Shown: positions 9,459-18,715, numbered from the stretch's first letter. The stretch: DNA of 49,547 nt from Oscillospiraceae bacterium (GCA_024684395.1 JAIKWY010000181.1:1-49547); one strand, 5' to 3'. Translations and numbers: made by a program. The notes: generated from the letters alone by a model not told the origin.

Positions 9459-10336
9459 CACGACCACTCCTTTTGCGCTCTGTGGACATAGTAGAGCATG
9501 ATATCATCGAGACTTGCCGGGTCGATGACGCAGTCACGGTATTTATAGCCCGCGTTCTCACGGTCATGCACCATGACCTCTGCGCCGAAATTGTTTGTTC
9601 GGATGCTGACGATGTCCTCTGCGTCGATCTCAGTGAGCTTCTCCTTGCCGCATTTGAGGATGCCGTGGCGCTCGATGATCTCGTCCTTGTAGCCCGTCAG
9701 CAGGAGCTTTCCCTTGTCGATGAATGTCACCATATCGGCGATCTTTTCAAGGTCGGAGGTGATATGCGAGGACATCAAAATCGAGCGCTCGCCGTTTTGC
9801 AGATACTCCATGAAGATGTGCAGGATCTCGTCACGCACCACCGGATCCAGTCCGGTCGTTGCTTCGTCCATAACGAGCAGTTCCGCATTGTGCGACAGCG
9901 CACAGGCGATCTGGAGCTTCATTTTCATGCCCTTGGAAAACTGCCCGATCTTCTTCTTCAACGGCAGCTGAAAACGCTCGATATATTGCATATAGGCGGC
10001 ATTGTCCCACGCCGGGTACATCCCCTCGAAGATACGAGCCATATCCTTGGCGTTGAACACATCGTGGAACGGCAGCTCGTCAAATACCACGGCGATGCGC
10101 TTTTTGATCTCTGTCTCGTCCTTCACATGGTCAAGCCCGAGGAGCCGTATCTCGCCCCCGTCAATGTCCGTGATATGCAGCAGGCTGCGGATGGTCGTGG
10201 TCTTGCCTGCGCCGTTCTGCCCGATAAAGCCCATGATGCAGCCCTTCGGCACATCAAAGCTGATGTTGTCGAGCGTGAAGCCGTCATAGCGCTTGGTCAA
10301 GCCTTTGATCTCGATGGCATTTTCGTAGTCGGTCAT
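9458..10336 (-). CDS. ABC transporter ATP-binding protein
   Basis: 292 residues. Walker A GQNGAGKTTT lies near residues 39-48, a degenerate signature FSKGMKMKLQIA replaces LSGGQ near 138-149, and Walker B LLVMDEAT lies near 158-165 with the switch histidine in SSHI. The FSKGM signature is characteristic of the YtrB/PmtA-type exporter ATPases found next to GntR/YtrA regulators. A C-terminal domain of about 80 residues follows, as in that subgroup. It lies 14 bases after the GntR gene. Confidence 0.9.
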   Translation of the reverse strand: MTDYENAIEIKGLTKRYDGFTLDNISFDVPKGCIMGFIGQNGAGKTTTIRSLLHITDIDGGEIRLLGLDHVKDETEIKKRIAVVFDELPFHDVFNAKDMARIFEGMYPAWDNAAYMQYIERFQLPLKKKIGQFSKGMKMKLQIACALSHNAELLVMDEATTGLDPVVRDEILHIFMEYLQNGERSILMSSHITSDLEKIADMVTFIDKGKLLLTGYKDEIIERHGILKCGKEKLTEIDAEDIVSIRTNNFGAEVMVHDRENAGYKYRDCVIDPASLDDIMLYYVHRAQKEWS

Positions 10337-10350
10337 GATGATCCCTCCCG

Positions 10351-10725
10351 TTACTCTGCACCGTTTACCAGATCGAGCAGCTCGTGAAGCTCCTGCATGG
10401 TGATGCCGGCTTTCTGCGCCGTATCGCTTGCTTCCATGAGCAAGGCTTCGATGCGTTTGAGCTGCTCCTCCCGATAAAGCTCTAAGTTCTGCGCCTTGAC
10501 GAAAGAGCCCCTGCCCGTGTAGCTCTCGATAAAGCCGTCACGCTCCAGCTCCTCATAGGCACGCTTGGTCGTCATGAAGCTGATGCGGAGCTCGGTCGCA
10601 AGGACACGCATCGAGGGCAGTGCATCACCCTCTTTAAGCTTTCCCTCCAGGATCAGCGTCTTGATCTGGTCGGCGATCTGTAAATAGATCGGTTCGCCGT
10701 TGGCATTGCTGATGTTGATATTCAT
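10351..10725 (-). CDS. GntR-family regulator, YtrA subfamily
   Basis: 124 residues: an N-terminal winged helix (PIYLQIADQIKTLILEGKLKEGDALPSMR region, residues 12-40, and the recognition region ISFMTTKRAYEELERDGFIES) and a short helical C-terminus of about 45 residues typical of YtrA dimerisation. It is first in the operon and sits under a promoter whose -10 overlaps an inverted repeat (10790-10812), so it probably represses its own transporter operon. The inducer is unknown. YtrA-type relatives often respond to cell-envelope-acting peptides. Confidence 0.9.
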   Translation of the reverse strand: MNINISNANGEPIYLQIADQIKTLILEGKLKEGDALPSMRVLATELRISFMTTKRAYEELERDGFIESYTGRGSFVKAQNLELYREEQLKRIEALLMEASDTAQKAGITMQELHELLDLVNGAE

Positions 10726-10789
10726 ACAGTGTACACTCCTTGTGGGGTTAAGGCTTTCAGGGCATTTGCAACTACCCGGAAAGTCTGAA

Positions 10790-10840
10790 TTGTATAACCT
10801 CTATGTATACAATTATAGCACCTGTGTTACACTTTGTCAA
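10790..10840 (-). promoter_or_regulatory. Promoter and operator of the GntR-ABC operon
   Basis: On the minus strand: TTGACA (10840-10835), 17-base spacer, TATAAT (10817-10812). Immediately downstream, sharing one base with the -10, lies a perfect inverted repeat TTGTATA (10790-10796) / TATACAA (10806-10812) with a 9-base spacer. The position at the transcription start suits repression by the adjacent GntR protein. Confidence 0.9.
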
Positions 10841-10854
10841 GGGGTTTTTGAAAA

Positions 10855-10899
10855 AATACAAAAAAAACAGGAAGATACCCCGGCTGAAGTATCTTCCTG
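10855..10899 (-). terminator. Terminator of the diguanylate cyclase gene
   Basis: 11-bp perfect stem CAGGAAGATAC (10868-10878) / GTATCTTCCTG (10889-10899). On the minus strand it is followed by a long T run (complement of 10855-10867). Confidence 0.92.
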
Positions 10900-10948
10900 T
10901 CTGGTTGTGATATCCCGCTGAACAGGGCTGTATCCGGCGTTTGCTCCG

Positions 10949-12601
10949 TTACTGCTTCCAGCGGTTTTTTCTGTCACGTTTGTTCTCATACATGCACTGA
11001 TCCGCCCGCTGCATCACGTCTGTCACATGATGATCCTCCGCCGGATCGAAGACAGCCAAGCCCCTGGAGAGCTGTACCTCTTCCCACGGTTCCGTAGCAG
11101 CGGCATTGATCCACTCCGCTGCTGCGTCAAACTGTTCGAGGAGGGCATCACGGTTCTGATGATCCTCGTTTTTCAGAACAACGGCAAACTCATCTCCGCC
11201 CATCCGGAACACGGGGCTGTGCTTGAATACCTCGCAGATGGTATGTGCGGCTTTTTTGATGTAAATATCGCCCTTATCATGTCCATACCGATCATTGATC
11301 AGCTTCAGATGGTCGCAGTCAAATACACCGACCGAAAACGCAGTCTCCGTAGAACCGCTGTCGATCTCCTTCTGTATCTCATCGAAGAGATCGGAAAGGG
11401 CGGCTTTGTTTTTCACATTCGTGAGTGCGTCAATGAATACCTGCCCGTGCAGTTCGCTGATATGCGTTTTGACATTGCCCGACAGCGTCTTGAACGACCT
11501 TGTCAGTCTGCCGATCTCATCCTCCTTGTCATAGGTCAGGACGAAATCGTAATTGCCCTGATCCACCTGTTCTGCTGCCTTGGTGAGCTCTTCGAGCGGC
11601 TTGGTGATGCGCCTTGTGCTGAACATCAGGAAAAGACTTGCTGCAACGAGGACAACAACGGCGCCCAGGACGATGTTCAGGATGAGCCCCTGCCAGTCGC
11701 CCTGCGTTTCCGAAACGGGGACCGTGACCGTCAGGCGCATCCCGTTGCTCAGCGAGCGCCAGACCGCCTCTTTGACCTCTCCCTGATAGGTATACCGGAT
11801 CACATTGTTCTCGTCCGCCACATGGAAGGGGATCTCAAATGTGGCATCCGTTTGCGGATCCGCCACATCCAGATGCGGATGATAGAAGAGCTTTCCGTCC
11901 GCACCGGTCAGGAAGGCATAGCCGTTATCATAGAGGCGGAGGCTGTTGATCTCCTCTGCCATCGTGGAGTAGTCCACTTCGATGCCGACAACGCCGATGA
12001 ACTTTCCCTTCCAGTAGACAGGCGCATCGTAGGAGATGACCCGCACATCGAGGTTATCGGTGATATAGGGCGGGAGCCAGATGGGCTTGCCCTCATGCTT
12101 CGGGACAGTAAACCATACGAGCCGGGAGGTATCCTCCACATCATACTGGGTGATGTCGGTCACTTCATGCTCCACAAAGCCGTCGCCGGTCAGATCCGTG
12201 TACCAGAAGCCCTTCACGTCCGAGGAGACCGAGGGGTCGATGCGGTAATAATAGGTCAGAACGCCCTTGGTCTTGGAAGCCATCATCCCGAAGTATTCCC
12301 GGGCTCGCTCCATATGCTCCGCAAACTCCTCGTCGGTGTTCACGTTTTCAAGATCCTCCTCCGCATAGGAGGTGACTTTCAGCACCGTGTTCTGCACGCT
12401 GTCGAAATAATAATCAAGGCTCCGCTCTCCCGACAGGCACAGCATCTTGAGCAGTTCATCGGATTTATGGCTCTCCGTTCTGCGGATAAAGACTGCACTG
12501 AGCAGCGTGGTGACGGTAAGTGCCACAAGTATGATACAGAGCGTTGTCACAGTGATCCTGGTCCTTAAAGAATTTGCCAATGATCCGGGATTCAGTTTCA
12601 T
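10949..12601 (-). CDS. Membrane diguanylate cyclase (dCache-HAMP-GGDEF)
   Basis: About 550 residues. Membrane helix near 15-38, an extracellular double-Cache sensor (about 40-300; DVRVISYDAPVYWKGKFIGVVGIEVD is typical), a second helix near 305-330, HAMP, then a GGDEF domain with D-x-LTNV-KN start and RMGGDEFAVV catalytic loop, all intact. It should make cyclic di-GMP in response to an external small ligand. The frame extends upstream to 12661, but the ATG at 12601 with AGGAGG 5 bases upstream is the likely start. There is no obvious I-site RxxD just before GGDEF. It is monocistronic, with a terminator at 10855-10899. Confidence 0.9.
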   Translation of the reverse strand: MKLNPGSLANSLRTRITVTTLCIILVALTVTTLLSAVFIRRTESHKSDELLKMLCLSGERSLDYYFDSVQNTVLKVTSYAEEDLENVNTDEEFAEHMERAREYFGMMASKTKGVLTYYYRIDPSVSSDVKGFWYTDLTGDGFVEHEVTDITQYDVEDTSRLVWFTVPKHEGKPIWLPPYITDNLDVRVISYDAPVYWKGKFIGVVGIEVDYSTMAEEINSLRLYDNGYAFLTGADGKLFYHPHLDVADPQTDATFEIPFHVADENNVIRYTYQGEVKEAVWRSLSNGMRLTVTVPVSETQGDWQGLILNIVLGAVVVLVAASLFLMFSTRRITKPLEELTKAAEQVDQGNYDFVLTYDKEDEIGRLTRSFKTLSGNVKTHISELHGQVFIDALTNVKNKAALSDLFDEIQKEIDSGSTETAFSVGVFDCDHLKLINDRYGHDKGDIYIKKAAHTICEVFKHSPVFRMGGDEFAVVLKNEDHQNRDALLEQFDAAAEWINAAATEPWEEVQLSRGLAVFDPAEDHHVTDVMQRADQCMYENKRDRKNRWKQ

Positions 12602-12900
12602 AGCTGCCTCCTGTTCTATCGCCGGTGTTCCGGCGATCCGCATCAGTAGGGGGATATGCACATTTCTGTAGATCTCTATACTTGTTTCTATTATAGCAGA
12701 CTCCCGGTGTAAAATAAAGAGATACCCCGGAAATCGTGATGATTTTTGTGCGAATGTACTGCTTTTGGACAGGTGCGGAATCTTATATTATGCAATAAGA
12801 CGAATGTTACGGATGTGCCAGTTTGGCAATTGCAATCATTGTCAATACGTGATACAAATATAATAGGTTATTATGTTCATCAGATCTGGTTTGCTTTGTA
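12602..12900. other. Intergenic region with weak divergent promoters
   Basis: On the minus strand TATAAT (complement of 12690-12695) could serve the cyclase but has only a poor -35 (TTTATT). On the plus strand TATAAT lies at 12859-12864 with no good -35 at 16-18 bases. I see no gene here. Confidence 0.4.
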
Positions 12901-13020
12901 CGATAGGGCATCTCTAAAAGCCTTCCATTTTGCTTTTCGCAGAAAAGAAAAATGGCTTAGGTGTAGGGCACCGCCCCACACCCTGCCTCTAAAAACCATG
13001 TTTTTAGAGGTACCCTATCG
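12901..13020. mobile_element. 120-bp MITE-like element with terminal inverted repeats
   Basis: The ends CGATAGGGcatCTCTAAAA and, inverted, CGATAGGGtacCTCTAAAA match over about 19 bases with two or three differences. A shorter relative (46 bp, same ends GGGCAtCTCTAAAAA) sits at 41290-41335. It has no open frame. It ends 28 bases before the start of a broken regulator gene. Confidence 0.65.
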
Positions 13021-13048
13021 TCTAAGATCGTTTGGAAGAGGGTAAATT

Positions 13049-14707
13049 ATGACGGACAAACGAAAATACATCGGCGTATGCCTGTCGCAGTCACATACAT
13101 TTCTGAAAACAGATTTTCTTGCGGAGCTGGATCAGGCTGCACGGGGCGAGGGATACAGTGTTGTTGTGTTCAACTTATTACTGGGCGCAGAACGGCAGGA
13201 ACATCACAGGCTGTGTGTATCAGCTCATCGCCTACGGCAATTATCTCGAAGCGGAGGCACAGCGCATCACAGAGACCCGGATCCTGGTACGAGATCCGAT
13301 CCCGAACGCCGTATTCTGCGCCAATGACGGCATGGCGGCGGCTGTCTGCGATACCCTGCAAAAGCATGGGCTCCGTGTGCCGAAGGACGTGATCGTCACG
13401 GGCTTTGACGGGACGGAGACTGCCTATCTCTGCAAGCCGCAGCTCACGACCTGTGACAGCGATTATCCGGGGCAGGCTGCTCTGATCCTGGAGCGGATCC
13501 GCCGCTTCTATGAGACCGGAGAGAGCGATGCCGTTTATAAGCATCCGTTCCGTCCGGTTCTGGCGGCATCCTGCGGGTGCGCATCTGTGATCAGTGGTCG
13601 GCTCATGCTGATGCATGACCGGCAGCAGAGCGAGTGGATGTATAATTTTGAAAACACGCTGTTCTATCAGGTCGATCAGATGCTGATGGAGAAAAAGCTC
13701 TATCCCTTCCTGGCGATGCTCGGGGCGTTCATCCTGCCTGATTCTGCGCTGTATCTCAACAAGAGCATTCTGAATATCAATCCCGATACGGAATATCAGG
13801 TGGATCATCCCGAGGATGAGCTCATCATGGTGCCGCACTGCAAGCCGGGTGAACAGCCCTCCCTCTGCCAGGTGTATCTGAAGGATATGCCGCTCCCCAA
13901 CGCCGGCAGCGGCGTGACAGTGCTGAACATCGTACATGCCGGCGAACGGGTGTGCGGGTATTTTGCCGCACATTCGGAGGACATCAGCATGGATTTCCGG
14001 CTGATCAAGCGTGTCTCGGATATTCTGAACCTGCTTGCTTCCGGCGTGCTCAGCCATATCTGGCAGCGGCAGCTCGAAGCCAAGCTGGAAAACAATCTGT
14101 ATACGGATTTCATCGTGGATCTGCCCAATCTGAAAGGTCTGTCACGCTGGTATGATGCCTTTGCTGCCAATGAAGCACATCACAGCCGTGCGATCGCGCT
14201 GACCGTCTACGGCATCCCGAACGATTCGACCTGCTATGAGACCTGCGGCATGGCGGTAACGGAGGAGATCGTCTGCACAGTCAGCACGGCACTGCGCAGC
14301 GCCTATCCCGATGCCGAGCAGATCGCCCGCATCTCGGAGGATCAGTTCGCCGTGCTGAGCACAGCCGACAGCGAGGAGGCGCTCGATGCGCAGATCCAGC
14401 AGGCTTCGGCAGCCTGAACGGGAGCTGCACCGCCAAAGTGGAAAGCGGCGAGATCGACGCAAGTCTGCTTGCTGTCGAGGTGCTGCTGATCGGCAACGAA
14501 CGCTCCCGCTTTGTAGTGACCGGCGGCAACATCCATCTCGCACAGAACAGCGACCAAGTGCCTGTTTCTCCTGCGGGCACGCCGCTCTGCTTTGCCACAC
14601 CGGGCAAGGATCATTACGAGGCGACGTTCACCGACGGCGATGCGGAATGGACCTATCGTGCCGACCGGAACGAAGACGGCTACCTCGGCATCTGGATCCT
14701 GCTGTGA
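13049..14707 (+). pseudogene. Broken LacI-type sensor / GGDEF regulator, fused 3' to an unrelated segment
   Basis: The first about 41 codons (13049 frame; IGVCLSQSHTFLKTDFLAELDQAARGEGYSVVVFN) are the start of a periplasmic-binding-fold sensor. Near 13170 the match shifts frame to YYWAQNGRNITGCVYQL, then jumps directly to YLEAEAQRITETRILVRD and PNAVFCANDGMAAAV. The middle of the binding domain, probably more than 100 residues, is therefore missing. A degenerate GGDEF-like domain follows (LYTDFIVDLPNLKGL; ISEDQFAVL in place of GGDEF). Near 14405 the frame shifts back and continues to 14707 with a segment I do not recognise (ends DRNEDGYLGIWILL). Two frameshifts plus a deletion make this a decaying gene. 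Confidence 0.75.
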
Positions 14708-14731
14708 CCCGATATTCTACATAAAAAGCAA

Positions 14732-14762
14732 AAGCATTTCCTTCTGCAAGACGGAAATGCTT
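14732..14762. terminator. Hairpin after the pseudogene
   Basis: 10-bp stem AAGCATTTCC (14732-14741) / GGAAATGCTT (14753-14762). On the minus strand it is followed by TTGCTTTTT, so it is terminator-like in that direction. Confidence 0.5.
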
Positions 14763-14782
14763 CAGCTTGTCGATAAAGTCAG

Positions 14783-14945
14783 GTTTAGCGCTTCGAGCGC
14801 CCCCTCCGCCGCCATTCGGCTGCATCCGCCTTACGGGCGGCGAGTCCCCTCTGTCCTTCGGACATCTCCCCACCCCGTGGGGAGTCACCCCCGCATACCC
14901 ATCCGGGCACAGGCGCGGGGGAGGGATTTTTGGCGGCGCTCCGAC
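14783..14945. repeat. Dispersed GC-rich hairpin repeat (family A, copy 2, expanded)
   Basis: Shares GTCGATAAAG and CCCCCTCCGCCGCC with the copy at 31007, but the middle is expanded by further small hairpins (TCCTTCGGA, CCACCCCGTGGGG) before the closing GCGGGGGAGG. There is no gene between 14708 and 15123. A 14-bp-stem hairpin, ACGACAGATACCTC (15056-15069) / GAGGTATCTGTCGT (15077-15090), lies at the far end, just downstream of the next minus-strand gene. Confidence 0.65.
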
Positions 14946-15123
14946 CGAGGATGAGACAGGATGCTGCACGAAGACGAGTAGTGTCGGGAGTAGATGTGAA
15001 CCCGACCACCCCTAAAAACCCCGTTTTGTGTCTACGGCACTTTTTAGACAGACAGACGACAGATACCTCTTGAATGGAGGTATCTGTCGTTGTTGTTATG
15101 GTACGCTCAGCTTTTTTGAGATC

Positions 15124-15519
15124 CTATCCAAAATACGCTGCCAGATCCTCCGCCACGAGCTCGCCTTCCTCGCCGACATATTCATACAGCCAGACCGTGC
15201 CGTCCTCTTTCAGCACGAAATATCCCCCGGCGCCGTTGCCGGAAAAGGCGATGCCCTCCCCGCCGTAAAGCTCCGAAACAAGCGCTGTCGTATCGGGTAT
15301 CTCCTGATACGGGTACACGATATAGCCGATCGGGAAGGGCTTTCCGTCATCGACCTTCGGGTGGGTCATCAGCTCCTCGATGCCGTTGCTGCGCTGTAGG
15401 ATCGCAAGCAGCTCGGCAGGCAGGCGCTGCGCTGCTTCCTCACATTCCTCTTTGCTCAAAGGCGGACAAAGCCGGCAGGTGTCGCCGTATTTCTTCTGGA
15501 TCAATGCGATATAGTCCAT
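15124..15519 (-). CDS. SMI1/KNR4 (SUKH) family protein
   Basis: 131 residues. LPAELLAILQRSNGIEELM (about 33-51), followed by beta-rich segments ending FVLKEDGTVWLYEYVGEEGELVAEDLAAYFG, matches the SUKH fold widely used as immunity proteins against nuclease toxins. No toxin gene is adjacent. It lies 11 bases after the lipoprotein gene and could share its transcript. It may be an orphan immunity or housekeeping SUKH protein. The fold call is good, the role is unknown. Confidence 0.78.
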   Translation of the reverse strand: MDYIALIQKKYGDTCRLCPPLSKEECEEAAQRLPAELLAILQRSNGIEELMTHPKVDDGKPFPIGYIVYPYQEIPDTTALVSELYGGEGIAFSGNGAGGYFVLKEDGTVWLYEYVGEEGELVAEDLAAYFG

Positions 15520-15530
15520 GTTCGTCCTCC

Positions 15531-16886
15531 TCAGTTATACATCTCCGGAAATTCCTCCAGCCCGATGCCGCCGCTCACGCCGCAGGCATATTTGAACGTC
15601 ACCATGCTGGCTTCCTCGTGGATGCTGCCCGGGACGATGAAGCCGTCCTCCGCTAAGATCTGCAAGGTCTCGGCTGCCACTGCGCTGCGGGTCGCTGCAT
15701 TTGCCTGCTTCCACGAATCCGAGGACGTCATGGTGCTGATGACGTCGTTCACATGCTCCATCTGGGAGAGCTCCTTGTTCGAGAAAGGCTCGGTGACGGT
15801 CAGTTCGAGTGTGTCGGAACGATGCAGTACGCCGTCCTGCTCGAACTGTGCAACCAGCGCCCATGTCTTCGACTCGGAGACATCCGGGTCGTTGCCGAAC
15901 TGCGTATCCACGGTGTATTTGTTGCAGTACCAGCCGTCGCCCTGGATGTTGTCGCCGTGCTTCTCGAAGTCATTGTCATCGACCAGCCAGAGCAGATCCG
16001 CACCGGTCGCCGCGTCGATGAGCGAGATGCCCTCCGGCTTGCAGTCTGCCGGCGGCACCGCACGCACTACGATCTGCGGGTCGTCCTGCCCGAGGAGGAT
16101 CTCGTTCTTTTCGAGGGTCAGCTCGATGTCATAGACGATCTTCTGTGCCGGCGGCGCAGGCTCCTGCCCGTTCAGGTCAATGATACGGGTCTGGTTCCAC
16201 TCCGCAAAGGCATCGTGCCGGTCACGGTCGATGAGATAGCAGTACCAGCCGAGCTCTACCGTGCCGTCGCCGTTGTCCTTCACGGCGATATAGTCATAGG
16301 CGATGACCTTGATCTCCGGATCATCCACATACCACCGGGCAAGGAGCTTCTTGTCATGGGTCATGAGGTCGAAGGTCTGCAGGACATGTTCTTCGTCCAT
16401 CACACCGGAGTACCACATAATGCCCTCCTCATCCTGCCGGAGGTAATTCGGCGAGACGGTCGGGGCTTCATCGAGCTCCGGATAATTGACCATCGTATAG
16501 GTGTCGTTCTCGGCAAGGATCTCCATCTGCGCATTGGGCTCGTTCCTGGTGAGCGCCTGTTGCAGGTCGATGTCCGGCGGTGCCAGCCAGAGGTTGAAGC
16601 TCTCCGCCGGGGTGCAGTAGCCCTCGATGAACGCCTCGTTGCCGAACTGGCAGTAGAGCCGTTCGAGCGCCATTTCATCGGTGATGCTGTTGAAGTCCGT
16701 CGGCATGGATGCGACAGCCACGAGCGCAGGCTCCGTGTCCGTTACGGGCTCCGGGCGCAGCTGTAGGTCATCTGTGGCGGCAGGTGCGGCGGCGTCGATC
16801 GCCGGGCGGCTGACCTCCTCGGTCATCATCCCGCAGCCCGTGCAGAGCAGTGCCGGGAGCAGGCAGAATGTCAGTAAGCGTTTCAT
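15531..16886 (-). CDS. Lipoprotein of unknown function
   Basis: 451 residues with a lipoprotein signal: MKRLLTFCLLPALLCTGC, lipobox LCTGC with the modified cysteine at about residue 18, then a Ser/Ala/Pro-rich linker. The body is acidic and aromatic-rich with no motif I can name. The last about 80 residues (NDVISTMTSSDSWKQA ... SMVTFKYACGVSGGIGLEEF) look like a small separate C-terminal domain found on other secreted ruminococcal proteins. It is anchored on the outer face of the membrane. SMI1/KNR4 gene follows 11 bases downstream. Confidence 0.75.
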   Translation of the reverse strand: MKRLLTFCLLPALLCTGCGMMTEEVSRPAIDAAAPAATDDLQLRPEPVTDTEPALVAVASMPTDFNSITDEMALERLYCQFGNEAFIEGYCTPAESFNLWLAPPDIDLQQALTRNEPNAQMEILAENDTYTMVNYPELDEAPTVSPNYLRQDEEGIMWYSGVMDEEHVLQTFDLMTHDKKLLARWYVDDPEIKVIAYDYIAVKDNGDGTVELGWYCYLIDRDRHDAFAEWNQTRIIDLNGQEPAPPAQKIVYDIELTLEKNEILLGQDDPQIVVRAVPPADCKPEGISLIDAATGADLLWLVDDNDFEKHGDNIQGDGWYCNKYTVDTQFGNDPDVSESKTWALVAQFEQDGVLHRSDTLELTVTEPFSNKELSQMEHVNDVISTMTSSDSWKQANAATRSAVAAETLQILAEDGFIVPGSIHEEASMVTFKYACGVSGGIGLEEFPEMYN

Positions 16887-17028
16887 ATGCAGTCCTCCTT
16901 TTTCGCCGGTCGGGCGGCTTCTGTTTATGATACGGATAAGGGGCGGGGGATTTATGGGGGGTGATGTGTTTTTGTGGAGTTTTTTTCGCTGCTGTATGGC
17001 GGGGATGAGCTTGCTCGAAAGGGAGATG

Positions 17029-17292
17029 CGCAGAGGGGGGAGCTCGTTTGTCGCCGCTGAGCGGCGAGGAAAGGCATCCTCGGAAGGCGAGGTAGGGGAC
17101 GCTCTCTCTTGCAGAGCGTCCCCTCTTTCAAAAACAGTCCACTGGACTGTTTTTGAAATTCACCCCTTGCAGAGCGCCCTGCGGCAAGGGGATTTCGCCG
17201 TCTGCGGACGGCGACCAAGGGACTCTGTCCCTTGGAACCCTGCAAACTTTTTTTGGAGAAAAAAAGTTTGATCAAAAAAATCAGGTTGGGGT
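17029..17292. repeat. Dispersed multi-hairpin repeat (family B, copy 1)
   Basis: A chain of hairpins: CGCCGCTGAGCGGCG, GGGGACGCTCTC/GAGCGTCCCC, AAAAACAGTCCAC/TGGACTGTTTTT, CCCCTTGC..GCAAGGGG, CGCCGTC..GACGGCG, CCAAGGGA..TCCCTTGG, CAAACTTTTTTT..AAAAAAAGTTTG, ending GATCAAAAA and GGTTGGGG. The same series recurs at 20750-21060 and partly at 47345-47488. It fills the 16887-17348 gap and contains no gene. Confidence 0.8.
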
Positions 17293-17348
17293 TCGCCGCA
17301 GAAATCGCAAACCATTTTACTAAATAACGAGATTGGCGAAGCTGTGTG

Positions 17349-18671
17349 CTATTCTTTGACACAGCAGATATGCTTCAGACCGTAAAAATCAAGCAGGCGG
17401 AGGGCGTCTTCGGTGATGCGCTCGCCGCTCATGACGATGGGGACGGCGGGGGGGCATGGCACCTGCACGGGTCCGCAGATATGTCCTTCAGCGGCGGACA
17501 GCGGGAGCGTCTCGCAGGGGGCAAGGGCGGCTTCCCGGAGGGACATCGCCGGCGTGGACGGCTCCGGGAGGGGCGGGGCTTCCGCAGGGGTGCCGGGATC
17601 TATGGCATTCAGCAGCTCCCCGAGCCGTGCAAGCTCCTCCTGCGTTGTCATGGGGGAGAGGAGCAGCACGAGGCAGGTCTTATCGGCATATTCGCATTCG
17701 ACGCCGCTTTGCCGCAGCATTTCGGCAAGCCGGATGCCGTCGGCGGCGATGCTCAGGTGGAAGGGCTCATCGCCGAGGAAGCGGTACTGCGGGAGTTTTG
17801 CACGGAGGGCGGCAATTTCCTCTGCCATCTGTCGGACGGCTTCTCTGCCTTCGTTCCGGAGATAGCAGGTGCCGGCTTCGAGGGACTGCATAATGAGATA
17901 GGATGGGCTGGTCGAGCCGAAGAGCTGCATATGCTGCTTCATAAACGGCTTCATAGCGGCGTTTTGGCAGTGAAGCCATGCACCGCCGGTCAGAGCGGGG
18001 AGCATTTTATGCGCCGAATCGCAGCAATAGTCTGCCCCGAGGGCGATGGGGTGGCGGTTCTCCGGGAGGAAGGCGAGGTGGGCGCCGTGAGCATTGTCCA
18101 CGAGCAGGGGTGCGCCGAACTGTTTGCAGACGGCGGACAGTGCGGCAATATCCTGCATCCCGCCGAGGTAGTCGGGGCTGGTCACATAGACGCAGGGGCG
18201 CTCGCCATTTTGCACGGCATCCTGCAAAGCGGCTGCAAATTTAGCGGGGGGATAGCTGCCGGAGAGGAGGCTGCCGTTTTCCGGGAAGATCCACCGCACC
18301 TGTAGTCCGAGGAGGACACAGGCATTCAGGAACGCCCGGTGTACGGTGCGGGCGGCGATGACGGTGCGGCGCTCGGCTCTCATCTGCGCCAGCATCGCCT
18401 GGATGCAGAGGGTCGAACCGCCTGCGCTGTAGCAGACGGCGCCGCTGCCATAGAGGACTGCGGTCTGTTCCTCGGCGGCGAGGAGGATGCCGTCCGCCTC
18501 GAACAGGCTGTCGGCGCCTTCGATCTCGGTGATGTCGAACGGTGTGACCGCCGAGAGCATCGGGGAGCCGGGGACGGGCTTGCCCTTATGCCCGGGCATG
18601 TGGGCTCTTATGGGCTTGTTATGGGCATAATTGCTAAGAAAGCCGGCGATCGGCTGCTCGTTTTCCAACAT
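17349..18671 (-). CDS. Orn/Lys/Arg decarboxylase-family PLP enzyme
   Basis: About 440 residues, fold-type I PLP protein of the short YaaO-like group. It starts near MLENEQPIAGFLSNYAHNK and shows RAHMPGHKGKP (about 23-33), EADGILLAAEEQTAVLYGSGAV, LLVDNAHGAHLAF (PLP-binding Asp) and CDSAHKMLPALTGGAWLH with the Schiff-base lysine (about residue 224). The C-terminal domain is short. The frame extends to 18752, but the ATG at 18671 follows AAGGGGG (about 18682-18688). Relatives decarboxylate ornithine, lysine or arginine for polyamines. The substrate cannot be read here. Its 5' end overlaps a rightward promoter at 18687. Confidence 0.88.
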   Translation of the reverse strand: MLENEQPIAGFLSNYAHNKPIRAHMPGHKGKPVPGSPMLSAVTPFDITEIEGADSLFEADGILLAAEEQTAVLYGSGAVCYSAGGSTLCIQAMLAQMRAERRTVIAARTVHRAFLNACVLLGLQVRWIFPENGSLLSGSYPPAKFAAALQDAVQNGERPCVYVTSPDYLGGMQDIAALSAVCKQFGAPLLVDNAHGAHLAFLPENRHPIALGADYCCDSAHKMLPALTGGAWLHCQNAAMKPFMKQHMQLFGSTSPSYLIMQSLEAGTCYLRNEGREAVRQMAEEIAALRAKLPQYRFLGDEPFHLSIAADGIRLAEMLRQSGVECEYADKTCLVLLLSPMTTQEELARLGELLNAIDPGTPAEAPPLPEPSTPAMSLREAALAPCETLPLSAAEGHICGPVQVPCPPAVPIVMSGERITEDALRLLDFYGLKHICCVKE

Positions 18672-18686
18672 TTTTTCAAAACCCCC

Positions 18687-18715
18687 TTGACAAAATCGGA
18701 AAATGGGTGTAGAAT
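18687..18715 (+). promoter_or_regulatory. Sigma-A promoter reading into the tandem-repeat locus
   Basis: TTGACA (18687-18692), 17-base spacer, TAGAAT (18710-18715), directed rightward and divergent from the decarboxylase. An AGAACATAAGTTCT palindrome lies just downstream (about 18721-18734). The first plausible downstream gene is at 19493, giving a leader of about 770 bases. Confidence 0.75.
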
